DNA from: Marixanthotalea marina
GTDB taxonomy: Bacteria > Bacteroidota > Bacteroidia > Flavobacteriales > Flavobacteriaceae
Assembly (NCBI GenBank): GCA_018883545.1
Contig: JAHLEH010000008.1
Coordinates: forward strand, 1 to 64,000
Direction of reading: 5' to 3'
Length of the DNA: 64,000 nt
The notes beneath the pieces were generated by a model. It had not been told where the DNA came from and did not search any database. It worked only from the letters and a program-made list of their open reading frames with translations. The position numbers and the translations under genes are program-made. Position 1 is the stretch's first letter. Every line of letters starts with the position of its first letter. Below, in pieces: positions 56,192-64,000 of the stretch.

Positions 56192-56569
56192 ATGAATTCA
56201 AATGATATGATGGAGAAAGAGGAGATTTTTTCTAAAGTATTGAGAGCAGGAAGACGCACTTATTTTTTTGATGTTAGAGCTACTAAAGCCGATGATTATT
56301 ACCTTACAATTACCGAAAGTAAAAAATTCACTAATGACGATGGTTCTTTCCATTACAAAAAACACAAAATATATATTTACAAAGAAGACTTTTCTGAGTT
56401 TAAGGAAATCTTAGCAGAAATGACCGATTACATTATTAGTGAAAAAGGTGACGAGGTTATTAGCGAGCGCCACCAAAAAGACTTCAAAAAAGAGTATGAC
56501 GAAAAAACTTCCGATAATCAGGATAAATCTGTAGAAAGTTTTACCGATATAGATTTTGATGATATATAA
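56192..56569 (+). CDS. PUR-alpha-like DUF3276 protein
   Basis: A 125-residue protein. The segments FSKVLRAGRRTYFFDVRATKAD (22 residues from about 13, shown in part), DYYLTITESKKFTN and KHKIYIYKEDFSEFKEILAEM follow the PUR repeat pattern of DUF3276, a family of single-strand nucleic-acid-binding proteins. The acidic tail (98-125) is unlike known PUR proteins of eukaryotes. Three ATG codons lie close together at the start; 56192 is kept because it is first. Confidence 0.78.
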   Translation: MNSNDMMEKEEIFSKVLRAGRRTYFFDVRATKADDYYLTITESKKFTNDDGSFHYKKHKIYIYKEDFSEFKEILAEMTDYIISEKGDEVISERHQKDFKKEYDEKTSDNQDKSVESFTDIDFDDI

Positions 56570-56592
56570 ATCATCCTAACAAAAAACTATTG

Positions 56593-56621
56593 AGCCGATA
56601 TTAAAAGTATCGGCTTTTTTA
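56593..56621 (+). terminator. terminator of the DUF3276 gene
   Basis: AGCCGATA (56593-56600) pairs with TATCGGCT (56608-56615), followed by six T and an AT-rich tract. Confidence 0.78.
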
Positions 56622-56628
56622 TTTTTAA

Positions 56629-56964
56629 CTAACCTACCACACTACCATTTGGCACTCGATTTTCTGGGTTAAGCAACACCACATCTTTAGCTTTTACAGC
56701 TCCCACAACCAAGCATTCGCTCATAAATTTAGCTATCTGTTTCTTAGGAAAGTTAACCACAGCCACAATTTGCTTATTTAACAAATTTTCCTTATTATAT
56801 AGTGTAGTTATTTGTGCAGAGGATTTTTTAATACCCAAATCACCAAAGTCGATAATTAATTGATACGCTGGGTTTCTCGCTTCAGGAAAGTCGTTGACTT
56901 CAATAATAGTTCCAATGCGCAAATCTACTTTCGAAAAATCCTCAAAGGTTATGGTATCATTCAT
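56629..56964 (-). CDS. tRNA-binding CsaA-like protein
   Basis: A 111-residue EMAP/CsaA-type OB-fold protein. VDLRIGTIIEVNDFPEARNPAYQL (partly quoted), DLGIKKSSAQIT and VNFPKKQIAKFMSECL are typical. It binds tRNA-like RNA and has chaperone activity in some species. The minus-strand box TATTTTTG (56969-56976) ends four bases before the ATG, so it may be leaderless. It is divergent from the thioredoxin gene at a 46-base spacing. Confidence 0.88.
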   Translation of the reverse strand: MNDTITFEDFSKVDLRIGTIIEVNDFPEARNPAYQLIIDFGDLGIKKSSAQITTLYNKENLLNKQIVAVVNFPKKQIAKFMSECLVVGAVKAKDVVLLNPENRVPNGSVVG

Positions 56965-57010
56965 TTTTCAAAAATATAAATATTCACGAACTTTGTAAAA
57001 AAACAACAAA

Positions 57011-57568
57011 ATGGCAAACACACCATCTAACATGATAGCCCTAGGCACAAAGGCACCAGATTTCAAACTATTGGATACTGTTAGCAATAAAACTTTAAGT
57101 TTAGAAAAGCTAAAAGGCAAACAGGGTACTGTTATTATGTTTATATGTAACCACTGCCCCTTTGTTAAACATGTAAACGACGAACTTGTAAAAGTTGCCA
57201 ACGAGTATAACAAAAAAGGCATTGGGTTTATTGCTATTTCCAGCAATGACGTTATAAATTATCCCCAGGACGGTCCTGGCAAAATGAAACTTAACGCTGA
57301 AGAAAACAAGTATCCGTTCCCTTATTTGTACGATGATACCCAAGAAACAGCCAAGGCTTATGATGCCGCCTGCACACCGGACATTTACTTATACGACCGC
57401 AATTTAGAGCTCATATATCGTGGGCAACTAGATGATTCCAGGCCAGGAAACGGCATACCGGTTACAGGGAAAGATTTAAGGCATGCCCTAGATTGTTTGC
57501 TACAAAACAAAGAAAACACAGAACCACAAAAACCAAGTATTGGCTGTAATATTAAATGGAAAAGCTAA
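57011..57568 (+). CDS. thioredoxin-like protein (AhpC/TSA-type)
   Basis: A 185-residue redox protein. The CNHC active-site motif is at residues 46-49, after the FICN strand, with the PDIYLYDRN strand near 118. The GxxxGxG-like and FPYLYDDTQE segments fit thioredoxin-family peroxiredoxin-like proteins. No signal peptide. The C-terminus has a CNIKWKS end with one more Cys. The stop codon interlocks with that of the convergent GNAT gene (CTAA at 57565-57568). Confidence 0.88.
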   Translation: MANTPSNMIALGTKAPDFKLLDTVSNKTLSLEKLKGKQGTVIMFICNHCPFVKHVNDELVKVANEYNKKGIGFIAISSNDVINYPQDGPGKMKLNAEENKYPFPYLYDDTQETAKAYDAACTPDIYLYDRNLELIYRGQLDDSRPGNGIPVTGKDLRHALDCLLQNKENTEPQKPSIGCNIKWKS

Positions 57569-58050
57569 TCTAAAATAAGCTCCCAAAAGCCAACATCCAA
57601 CCATTTATTAAACTTAAAACCCACTTCCTTAAAATGGGCAACTTGCTTAAATCCTAATTTTTCGTGAAGCTTTACACTAGCCTCATTGGGCAATGTGAGT
57701 CCACCAATAGCCACATGGTATTTCTGAGCTTTTAAAAGATTTAAAAGTGCCGAATAAAGTTTGGTCCCTATTTGTTTTCCTTGGGCTTCTTTAGCTAAAT
57801 AAATAGTGGTTTCTACCGAATTTTTATAAGCTGGCTTTTGCCTAAACATATTGGCGTAGGCATAACCTAAAATTTTACTATTCTCTTGGTAAACAATAAA
57901 GGGATAGCGTGAAGATACATCAACAATGCGCGTTTTAAAATCGGCTTCGCTAAAAGGAACTTCATCAAAAGTTACTACAGAATTCAACACATAATAATTA
58001 TAAATGTCAACTATTTGCTTGGCATCTGTAATTTTTGCATTCCTAATCAT
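57565..58050 (-). CDS. GNAT acetyltransferase, phosphinothricin-type
   Basis: A 161-residue acetyltransferase. IRNAKITDAKQIVDIYNYYV at the N-terminus, VETTIYLAKEAQGKQIGTKL (acetyl-CoA loop) and LPNEASVKLHEKLGFKQVAHFKEVGFK are typical of the PAT/bar-like GNAT branch. It directly follows the YfiT-type gene on the same strand with no gap. The acceptor is unknown. Confidence 0.85.
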   Translation of the reverse strand: MIRNAKITDAKQIVDIYNYYVLNSVVTFDEVPFSEADFKTRIVDVSSRYPFIVYQENSKILGYAYANMFRQKPAYKNSVETTIYLAKEAQGKQIGTKLYSALLNLLKAQKYHVAIGGLTLPNEASVKLHEKLGFKQVAHFKEVGFKFNKWLDVGFWELILD

Positions 58051-58596
58051 TTATAACCAGTTGTTGCGTTTCAACAGATTTTCTATGTGGGCATAGTGGT
58101 GGTTGCAGTGCCAAGCATAAAGCGCCATGTTCATTTTTAAAGAGATTTCCTTATGATTTTCTGGATGAATGAACGATTTATTCAAATCATCAGCATTCAA
58201 TCTTTTTAATAGATACACCAATTTAAAATGAATGGCTTTTAAGTGGTTTAATGATATGTCTATGGGCGCCGATTTAGAATCTACCAGTTCTGCCCACCTT
58301 TCTTCACGATACGCTTTAATAACGGGTTTATTTTCTGTTAAAGCCCATTTAAAACGCGTATAGCTATGATGATGACTATCAGACACATGATGAACGGTTT
58401 GCCTAATGGTCCAGCCATCTGGCCGGTAAACAGTATCTAATTGTGTATCAGATAAGTTTTTAACCAAGTTTTCCAAACGCTCTGGAAACTTTTCCAAGGT
58501 AGCAATCCATTGTTGGATATCGTCATTAGATATTTTCGTTGGAAAAACAAATTTCCCTATGGGATATTTCAGTATCTCTAATGCTTCTGGTGTCAT
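58051..58596 (-). CDS. YfiT-type DinB-fold metal enzyme (putative thiol transferase)
   Basis: A 181-residue DinB-like four-helix protein. The metal-ligand histidines are H69/H70 (TVHHVSD), H163 and H167 (WHCNHH), matching the H67, H160 and H164 pattern of B. subtilis YfiT. The RPDGWTIRQTVHHVSDSH signature is clear. YfiT members are annotated as metal-dependent hydrolases or bacillithiol transferases. The box TATATTTG (58601-58608, minus strand) ends four bases before the ATG, so the mRNA may be leaderless. Confidence 0.88.
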   Translation of the reverse strand: MTPEALEILKYPIGKFVFPTKISNDDIQQWIATLEKFPERLENLVKNLSDTQLDTVYRPDGWTIRQTVHHVSDSHHHSYTRFKWALTENKPVIKAYREERWAELVDSKSAPIDISLNHLKAIHFKLVYLLKRLNADDLNKSFIHPENHKEISLKMNMALYAWHCNHHYAHIENLLKRNNWL

Positions 58597-58611
58597 AATA
58601 CAAATATATAA

Positions 58612-59034
58612 CTATTCTATCTCTGTCATATTATTTTTAACCCAATTAACTGCCTCAAAAACTGTATTAAACCGTTTAATTTTTTTGCTGAAAAATAGAT
58701 TTTCAACCATGTAATTCATAACCCCTAATTTCCCTTGAGATACAATGCAGTAAGCCTTGAGCGTATATGCCCTTTTAAAAAATTTTATCCAATCTGCCGC
58801 AACCACCGAATAAGCATTAATACGGTTTGATATATAAACCAAATCCCTACCATCTGTTTTTAAAAATGCAACCACATCCTCTACAATTACTTTTCCATGG
58901 TCTTCCCAATTAAAAGTCACGCCTTCTTTTATTTCAGAAACCAGATAGCCTTTAAAAATAAAAATATCTCCAAATGGATAATTCAACTCCTTAACCACTT
59001 CTGGGTACAAATCTGTCTGTTTAATACTTAGCAT
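58612..59034 (-). CDS. hypothetical protein, possibly STAS/SpoIIAA-like
   Basis: A 140-residue cytoplasmic protein with a strand-helix pattern (IFIFKGYLVSEI, RDLVYISNRINAY, AYCIVSQGKLGVMNYMV) reminiscent of the SpoIIAA-like or STAS fold. There is no phosphorylatable Ser motif that I can be sure of. Its function is unknown. It lies 15 bases upstream of the YfiT-type gene on the same strand. Confidence 0.6.
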   Translation of the reverse strand: MLSIKQTDLYPEVVKELNYPFGDIFIFKGYLVSEIKEGVTFNWEDHGKVIVEDVVAFLKTDGRDLVYISNRINAYSVVAADWIKFFKRAYTLKAYCIVSQGKLGVMNYMVENLFFSKKIKRFNTVFEAVNWVKNNMTEIE

Positions 59035-59127
59035 ACATTAAATGTATTTTTTTCGTACAAGAAATACAAAAATATATTCACCAAAACATCAAATTTTTGT
59101 CCAATCCAAAATACTTACATAAAAAAA

Positions 59128-59160
59128 GAGGCGCCCAGAAAAAGGCACCTCTTTTTTTAT
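59128..59160 (-). terminator. terminator of the dual immunophilin gene
   Basis: AGAGGCGCC and GGCACCTCT form a stem that is complete on the minus strand thanks to one G-U wobble, followed by T residues. It lies just after the stop codon of the immunophilin gene. Confidence 0.8.
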
Positions 59161-59171
59161 GTAAGTATTAG

Positions 59172-60104
59172 TTATTTCACATCCATTAATTCAACATCAA
59201 AAATCAAGGTGGCATTTGGCGGAATAACACCACCGGCACCAGCACTTCCGTAACCTAAATGACTAGGAATTACCAAACGTGCCTTGTCGCCTACCTTCAA
59301 TAATCCAATACCTTCATCCCAACCTGGAATAACCTGACCAACGCCTATGGCAAAATCGATAGGTTGATTGCGTTTGTATGAAGAATCGAATACCGTTCCA
59401 TCGGTCAGCATCCCTTTGTAGTGTACCGAAACCGTGTTTCCTTTTTCAGCTTTTTTACCATTTCCTTTTTGAAGTATCTGGTAACGCAAACCGCTATTGG
59501 TTTTTTCGAAACCAGAGGCTATTTTTTCCATTTCTGCTTCGGCTTTTGCTTTTTCTTCCGCCAGTCTTTTTTCCCTTGCACCTTCAAAAGTTCTAAAAGC
59601 TTCTACTGCGTTAAAGGCTTCAGCTTCATCACCTACCCTTACAATTTCAAGACTTTCAATAACATCGCCTTGAGCAATGGCATCAACAACATCTTGACCA
59701 GACTGTACTTTACCAAAAACAGTATGTTTACCATCTAACCAAGCTGTTTCTGTATGTGTAATAAAAAATTGGCTACCGTTAGTGCCTGGCCCAGCATTGG
59801 CCATAGACAATACACCAGGCCCATCGTGTTTTAAATCGGGGTGGAACTCATCATCAAATTTATAGCCCGGACCACCAATTCCGGAACCTTGCGGACATCC
59901 TCCTTGAATCATAAAATCTGGAATAACCCTGTGGAATTTCAATCCGTTATAATACGGTTTTCCTTGTGGTTTAGCCGAGTTTTCTAAATTACCCTCTGCC
60001 AAGGCTACAAAGTTACCAACCGTTCCTGGTGTTTTTTTAAATTCTAAGGCCACCAAAATTTCGCCTTTTGTTGTATTGAATTTTGCGTATAATCCGTCTT
60101 GCAT
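59172..60104 (-). CDS. dual-family immunophilin: cyclophilin fused to FKBP
   Basis: A 310-residue cis-trans prolyl isomerase with two catalytic domains. Residues 1-170 form the cyclophilin ([35 protein letters not shown] with R and Q active-site residues). Residues about 175-200 are a Glu/Ala/Lys coiled-coil linker. Residues 205-310 form the FKBP ([42 protein letters not shown]). The order and coiled coil match the CFBP type described from Flavobacterium johnsoniae (from memory). No signal peptide, so it acts in the cytoplasm. A TATCTTTG box at 60128-60135 is 23 bases upstream. Confidence 0.93.
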   Translation of the reverse strand: MQDGLYAKFNTTKGEILVALEFKKTPGTVGNFVALAEGNLENSAKPQGKPYYNGLKFHRVIPDFMIQGGCPQGSGIGGPGYKFDDEFHPDLKHDGPGVLSMANAGPGTNGSQFFITHTETAWLDGKHTVFGKVQSGQDVVDAIAQGDVIESLEIVRVGDEAEAFNAVEAFRTFEGAREKRLAEEKAKAEAEMEKIASGFEKTNSGLRYQILQKGNGKKAEKGNTVSVHYKGMLTDGTVFDSSYKRNQPIDFAIGVGQVIPGWDEGIGLLKVGDKARLVIPSHLGYGSAGAGGVIPPNATLIFDVELMDVK

Positions 60105-60140
60105 GACATTCTTTTTTTAATGAAGTGCAAAGATAACAAG

Positions 60141-60245
60141 GATTTACGATTTAAGATTTAAGATTTAAGGTTTTTTGGAAGAAGTCTCAAAAGCTTCATA
60201 GTTACAAAGCAACAAAGATTTTCACTTTGAAGCTTTGCCTCTTAG
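60141..60245. repeat. tandem heptamer and word-like repeat
   Basis: Four copies of GATTTAA/C stand at 60141-60168. A second stretch (60199-60245) alternates words such as ACAAAGCAACAAAG and CTTTGAAGCTTTG that partly form inverted pairs. The style is like other intergenic spacers of this group. Confidence 0.55.
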
Positions 60246-60268
60246 CTACTCAAAATTTTTAACTTTAA

Positions 60269-62470
60269 TTAGTTGGCCACTTCACTAATGAATTTAATAC
60301 GATACAGACGCAGTTCTTCATCATCATATTCACCATCAAATTCGTTAATGGCTAAATCGATACTGTCAGACGTGCAATCCATAAAATAATCGTGTATTTC
60401 CTCTTGTTGGTCTTCATCTAAAATATCGTCAATCCAATAATTGATATTCAATTTTGTACCAGAATACACAATGGCTTCCATTTCTTTTATGAATTCAGCC
60501 ATAGAAAGTCCTTTAGCAGAAGCAATATCATCCAAAGGTAATTTTCTATCAATATTTTGTATGATGTACAATTTATTTGCGGAATTACTTCCTGTGGATT
60601 TTACCACCAAATCATCTGGCCGTAGAATATCGTTCTCTTCAACGTATTTAGCTATGAGTTCCACAAAATCCTTTCCGTATTTTTTGGCTTTCCCGTCACC
60701 AACGCCATGCACATTGGAAAGCTCGGCCAATGTTATGGGGTATTTTAAGGCCATATCTTCCAAAGAAGGATCCTGGAAAATAACAAAAGGCGGAACACCC
60801 AGTTTTTTGGCATTTTTCTTTCGTAAGTCTTTAAGCAAGGCCATTAAGGCTTCATCTGCCGAACCAGCACTTGCTTTCGCAGAAGTTACAATACTACCAT
60901 CGTCCTCTGAATCGAACACGTGGTCTTCGGTCATCATAAACGATTCAGGCTTATTAATGAATGCCTTACCGCTTTCATTTAATTTGATAACACCATAAGT
61001 TTCAATATCTTTCTTTAAGTAACCTGCCACCAATAACTGCCTTAATAAGGCCATCCAATATTTGTTGTCTTGATGACTGCCTTTTCCAAAAAAGGGCTGC
61101 TCATCGGTTTTATGCGATTTTATCAAGGCATTGTTCTTACCAACAACGACGTTCACCAAATCTTTGGATTTGTATTTTTCGTTGGTTTTTTCAATAATTT
61201 CCAAGAGAAACTTGGCATCGTCTTTAGCTTCATGTTGCTTTTTAGGATGCCGTACATTATCGTCCATATCACCGCCTTCCCCAGTCTCATTATCAAATTC
61301 TTCCCCAAAATAATGAAGTATAAATTTTCTTCTGGAAATGGACGTTTCGGCAAAGGCCACAACTTCTTGTAACAAAGCATGACCAATTTCCTGTTCGGCC
61401 ACAGGTTTACCAGACATAAATTTTTCTAATTTCTCTATGTCTTTATAAGAATAATACGCCAAACAATGACCTTCGCCGCCATCGCGACCGGCTCTACCCG
61501 TTTCCTGATAATAGCTTTCTATACTTTTTGGAATGTCATGATGGATAACAAAACGGACATCGGGTTTGTCTATACCCATACCAAAAGCAATGGTAGCCAC
61601 CACCACATCAACATCTTCCATTAAGAATTTATCTTGGTGACTTGATCTGGTTTTGGCATCCAATCCGGCGTGATAGGGTACCGCCTTAATACCATTTACC
61701 TGTAGTACTTGCGCCAATTCTTCCACGCGCTTTCTGCTTAAACAGTAAACAATACCTGATTTACCTGAATTTTGCTTAATAAAACGGATAATATCGGCAT
61801 CTACATTTTTTGTCTTCGGTCTTATCTCATAATATAGGTTAGGCCTGTTAAAAGATGCTTTAAACACTTTAGCATTTGGTATTCCTAAATTTTTCAGAAC
61901 ATCTTCTTGCACTTTAGGCGTGGCCGTAGCTGTTAGCGCTATAATGGGAATGTTATCACCTATTCTGCCTATAATTTGTCTTAGGTTTCTGTATTCGGGT
62001 CTAAAGTCATGTCCCCATTCACTAATACAATGGGCTTCATCTATGGCCATAAAAGAAATTTTAACCGAGCGTAAAAAATCTACATACTCTTCTTTAGTTA
62101 ATGATTCTGGCGCCACATACAAAAGTTTGGTAACGCCATTTATCATATCCTCCTTTACACGCTTTACCTCCGTTTTGTTTAACGATGAATTTAAAACATG
62201 CGCTATGCCTTCTTCATTGGAAATACCCCTTATGGCATCTACCTGATTTTTCATCAATGCAATTAAAGGCGATACCACAATAGCCGTACCTTCTTGCATA
62301 AGGGCAGGCAATTGATAACATAGTGACTTACCGCCCCCTGTTGGCATAATAACAAACGTATTGTTACCAGATAATATACTTTCTACAACGGCTTCCTGAA
62401 GACCTTTAAATTTACCAAAGCCAAAATATTTTTTTAATGCAGACTGTAACTCTATTTTAGATGTAGACAT
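60269..62470 (-). CDS. recQ: RecQ-family DNA helicase lacking zinc cysteines
   Basis: A 733-residue superfamily-2 helicase that unwinds DNA in recombination and repair. Walker A MPTGGGKS is at 42-49, the DEAH box at 144-147, and motif [13 protein letters not shown] near 322-332. Winged-helix (RQC) and HRDC-like parts follow (about 410-620, 545-620). The four zinc-binding Cys of E. coli RecQ (C380, C397, C400, C403) are absent: the first aligns to S379 in SISRRKF, and the CGNCDIC segment is replaced by GEGGDMDDN (about 397-405). The rest of the subdomain is well conserved. Confidence 0.92.
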   Translation of the reverse strand: MSTSKIELQSALKKYFGFGKFKGLQEAVVESILSGNNTFVIMPTGGGKSLCYQLPALMQEGTAIVVSPLIALMKNQVDAIRGISNEEGIAHVLNSSLNKTEVKRVKEDMINGVTKLLYVAPESLTKEEYVDFLRSVKISFMAIDEAHCISEWGHDFRPEYRNLRQIIGRIGDNIPIIALTATATPKVQEDVLKNLGIPNAKVFKASFNRPNLYYEIRPKTKNVDADIIRFIKQNSGKSGIVYCLSRKRVEELAQVLQVNGIKAVPYHAGLDAKTRSSHQDKFLMEDVDVVVATIAFGMGIDKPDVRFVIHHDIPKSIESYYQETGRAGRDGGEGHCLAYYSYKDIEKLEKFMSGKPVAEQEIGHALLQEVVAFAETSISRRKFILHYFGEEFDNETGEGGDMDDNVRHPKKQHEAKDDAKFLLEIIEKTNEKYKSKDLVNVVVGKNNALIKSHKTDEQPFFGKGSHQDNKYWMALLRQLLVAGYLKKDIETYGVIKLNESGKAFINKPESFMMTEDHVFDSEDDGSIVTSAKASAGSADEALMALLKDLRKKNAKKLGVPPFVIFQDPSLEDMALKYPITLAELSNVHGVGDGKAKKYGKDFVELIAKYVEENDILRPDDLVVKSTGSNSANKLYIIQNIDRKLPLDDIASAKGLSMAEFIKEMEAIVYSGTKLNINYWIDDILDEDQQEEIHDYFMDCTSDSIDLAINEFDGEYDDEELRLYRIKFISEVAN

Positions 62471-62541
62471 TTAGAAAATAAAACTTAATTTAAATATGAA
62501 AAAATCAATATTTAATAACTAATAATTAATTTTAGTTGTGT

Positions 62542-62574
62542 TTTGAGAGAACCCTCTTTTTTTCGTTAGTTTTG
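62542..62574 (+). promoter_or_regulatory. promoter of kdsD-tatC
   Basis: TTTG (62542-62545), 21 bases, TAGTTTTG (62567-62574). The start would be near 62579, about 88 bases before the kdsD start. A TAAATTTG on the minus strand (62585-62592) may serve recQ. Confidence 0.55.
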
Positions 62575-62666
62575 TAACCAAAATCAAATTTATAATAAAA
62601 AGCTATTCTGATTAACATTAAAGATAACAAAATCTTTAAAAGCATCAATCAAAAAAAGAATAAATT

Positions 62667-63632
62667 TTGAAAAACAAAGATTCTATTATTGCTACAGCCA
62701 AGCAAACCATTAATATGGAAGGACACGCGGTTTTAAACCTATCCAACCTTGTAGATTATGATTTCGCTGAAGCCGTGCAACTTATATACAATTCCAAAGG
62801 ACGTGTTATTATAACCGGTGTTGGAAAAAGCGCTGTCATCGCTAACAAAATTGTAGCAACACTCAACTCAACCGGCACCCCTTCTATTTTTATGCATGCT
62901 GCCGATGCCATTCATGGTGATTTAGGACTTATTTTAAAGGACGATATCGTTATGTGCATCTCTAAAAGTGGCAATACTCCAGAAATAAAGGTTTTAATCC
63001 CATTGATTAAAGGCGGCAAAAACAAAATAATCGCCATTACAGGCCAAAAAGAATCCTATTTGGGCGAGCAAGCAGATTTCATAATCAATTCTTATGTTGA
63101 AAAAGAAGCATGCCCCAATAATTTGGCCCCCACAACGAGCACAACGGCCCAATTGGTAATTGGTGATGCCTTAGCCATGTGTCTATTGGAATTACGCAGT
63201 TTTTCAAGTAATGATTTTGCCAAATACCACCCAGGTGGTTCTTTGGGCAAAAAACTGTATTTAAGGGTTGAGGACATTTCAGCCGTAAACCAAAAACCAA
63301 AAGTAGAGAAACATACAAGCATAAAAAATGTTATTATTGAAATGACCGAAAAAATGCTTGGAGTTACCGCTGTTGTAGAAAACGACGCCATAGTTGGCAT
63401 TATTACAGATGGCGACTTAAGAAGGATGTTAAGCAAGGTTGATGATTTTTCGTCGTTAACCGCTAAAGATATTATGGGCAAAAACCCAAAAAGGATTGAT
63501 GCAAACGCTATGGCAGTCGATGCAAAAGAGCTTATGGAAATACATGGCATTTCTCAATTATTGGTAGAACAAAATGGCAAATATGCCGGTGTGGTTCATT
63601 TACATGATTTAGTAAAAGAGGGTATTATATAA
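62667..63632 (+). CDS. kdsD: arabinose-5-phosphate isomerase (KdsD/KpsF family)
   Basis: A 321-residue isomerase converting ribulose-5-phosphate to arabinose-5-phosphate, the first step toward KDO. The SIS domain (about 38-165) contains VIITGVGKSAVIANKI, HAADAIHGDLGLI and SKSGNTPEIK. Two CBS domains follow (about 205-321). The start is a TTG at 62667; this includes the conserved IATAKQTINMEGHAV helix and is preferred over the ATG at 62718. It overlaps tatC by one base (TAATG). Confidence 0.9.
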   Translation: MKNKDSIIATAKQTINMEGHAVLNLSNLVDYDFAEAVQLIYNSKGRVIITGVGKSAVIANKIVATLNSTGTPSIFMHAADAIHGDLGLILKDDIVMCISKSGNTPEIKVLIPLIKGGKNKIIAITGQKESYLGEQADFIINSYVEKEACPNNLAPTTSTTAQLVIGDALAMCLLELRSFSSNDFAKYHPGGSLGKKLYLRVEDISAVNQKPKVEKHTSIKNVIIEMTEKMLGVTAVVENDAIVGIITDGDLRRMLSKVDDFSSLTAKDIMGKNPKRIDANAMAVDAKELMEIHGISQLLVEQNGKYAGVVHLHDLVKEGII

Positions 63633-64000
63633 TGGCAAAAAAGAATATAAATGAGATGTCTTTCTTAGACCATCTCGAAGATTTACGCTGGCATTTAATA
63701 AGAATAGTTGTTGGAGTTATGGTATGTGCTACTGGAGCATTCTTAGCCAAAAGCTTTATTTTCGATTTCTTAATTTTTGGCCCATCCAAAGCTAACTTTG
63801 TTACTTACGAAGTATTATGTAACCTGGCCACCAGATTGGGATTAAGCGAAAGTTTCTGTTTTGAGGAATTGCCTTTTGAAATTCAAAGTAGAAAATTATC
63901 GGGACAATTTTCTGCCCATATTTGGACATCCATTACTGCTGGTTTTGTCATATCGTTTCCATACGTGCTTTATGAACTTTGGCGATTTATAAGTCCGGCA
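63632..64000 (+). CDS. tatC: twin-arginine translocase subunit TatC (cut by window end)
   Basis: The first 123 codons of an inner-membrane protein that forms the receptor of the Tat export system. MSFLDHLEDLRWHLIRIVVGVM at the N-terminus contains the conserved LDHLEDLR (about 11-18) that contacts signal peptides, followed by the first membrane segment. SGQFSAHIWTSITAGFVISFPYVLYELWRFISPA is the start of the second to third segments. The gene continues beyond the right edge. Confidence 0.93.
   Translation, partial: MAKKNINEMSFLDHLEDLRWHLIRIVVGVMVCATGAFLAKSFIFDFLIFGPSKANFVTYEVLCNLATRLGLSESFCFEELPFEIQSRKLSGQFSAHIWTSITAGFVISFPYVLYELWRFISPA

Noticed and set aside
59628..59640. A fourth GGGTAGG site in the immunophilin CDS
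   Set aside because: The second half of the element is absent at the right spacing and the site lies inside a coding region in its own reading frame.
60441..60998. A 185-residue frame antisense to recQ
   Set aside because: It is a shadow of the recQ reading frame with no signal peptide, domain or promoter of its own; the same applies to other long antisense frames (33356-33727, 9875-10126, 55148-55495).

Overview
The window is low-GC, gene-dense chromosomal DNA that looks like a member of the Flavobacteriaceae (Bacteroidetes). Supporting signs, all read from the sequence: promoters of the Bacteroidetes type (TTTG, about 19-21 bases, TAnnTTTG), no Shine-Dalgarno pattern in front of genes, a fused SecDF, a GatB-AspRS fusion, a cyclophilin-FKBP fusion, a secreted protein with a type IX secretion C-terminal domain, an ECF sigma/FecR/TonB-receptor locus and many short lipoproteins. 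I see no prophage, CRISPR array, tRNA gene or complete insertion sequence.

Layout. 1-325: leader and tandem promoters of an rRNA operon whose genes lie to the left of the window. 424-8672: outer-membrane porin, RNase HII, a large lipoprotein, a nucleoid-associated protein, and a GNAT/PurD-like ATP-grasp pair. 8923-17954: secDF, a small SecD-like protein, mdh, an outer-membrane protein, a lipoprotein metalloprotease and gyrB. 18423-23574: an operon for amidotransferase-dependent aminoacyl-tRNA synthesis (gatA and a gatB-aspS fusion) behind a leader peptide with nine Asn codons out of fourteen and a switchable terminator. 23608-34161: housekeeping genes (queE, HerA-like ATPase, YitT, rluF, folD, ffh), with a small four-helix-bundle gene between folD and ffh enclosed by inverted repeats. 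34350-46347: an ECF sigma locus with a divergent repeat-rich lipoprotein, FecR, a TonB-dependent receptor and two large FG-GAP/UnbV lipoproteins. 46637-54072: nuclease-like and glycosidase-like proteins, proB/proC, a His/Tyr-rich secreted protein, yajC and nusB. 54279-64000: an ABC exporter, small enzymes, the dual immunophilin, recQ, kdsD and the start of tatC.

The strongest unusual signals are regulatory. (1) The leader MTNNNNNNFNNPND, followed by a hairpin, an antiterminator arm and an intrinsic terminator, forms a textbook attenuator that would tie gatA/gatB-aspS expression to the charging of tRNA-Asn. (2) Three promoters share the bipartite element GGGTAGG-N16-YTGTTWTAT; two flank the ECF sigma gene and one precedes the His/Tyr-rich secreted protein 15 kb away, so this looks like the sigma factor's own regulon. 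(3) Five start codons sit exactly four bases after a TAnnTTTG box, which predicts leaderless mRNAs. (4) Four convergent gene pairs interlock their stop codons in a shared TTAA or CTAA. All functions are assigned by reading protein sequences and motifs; no database search was run.
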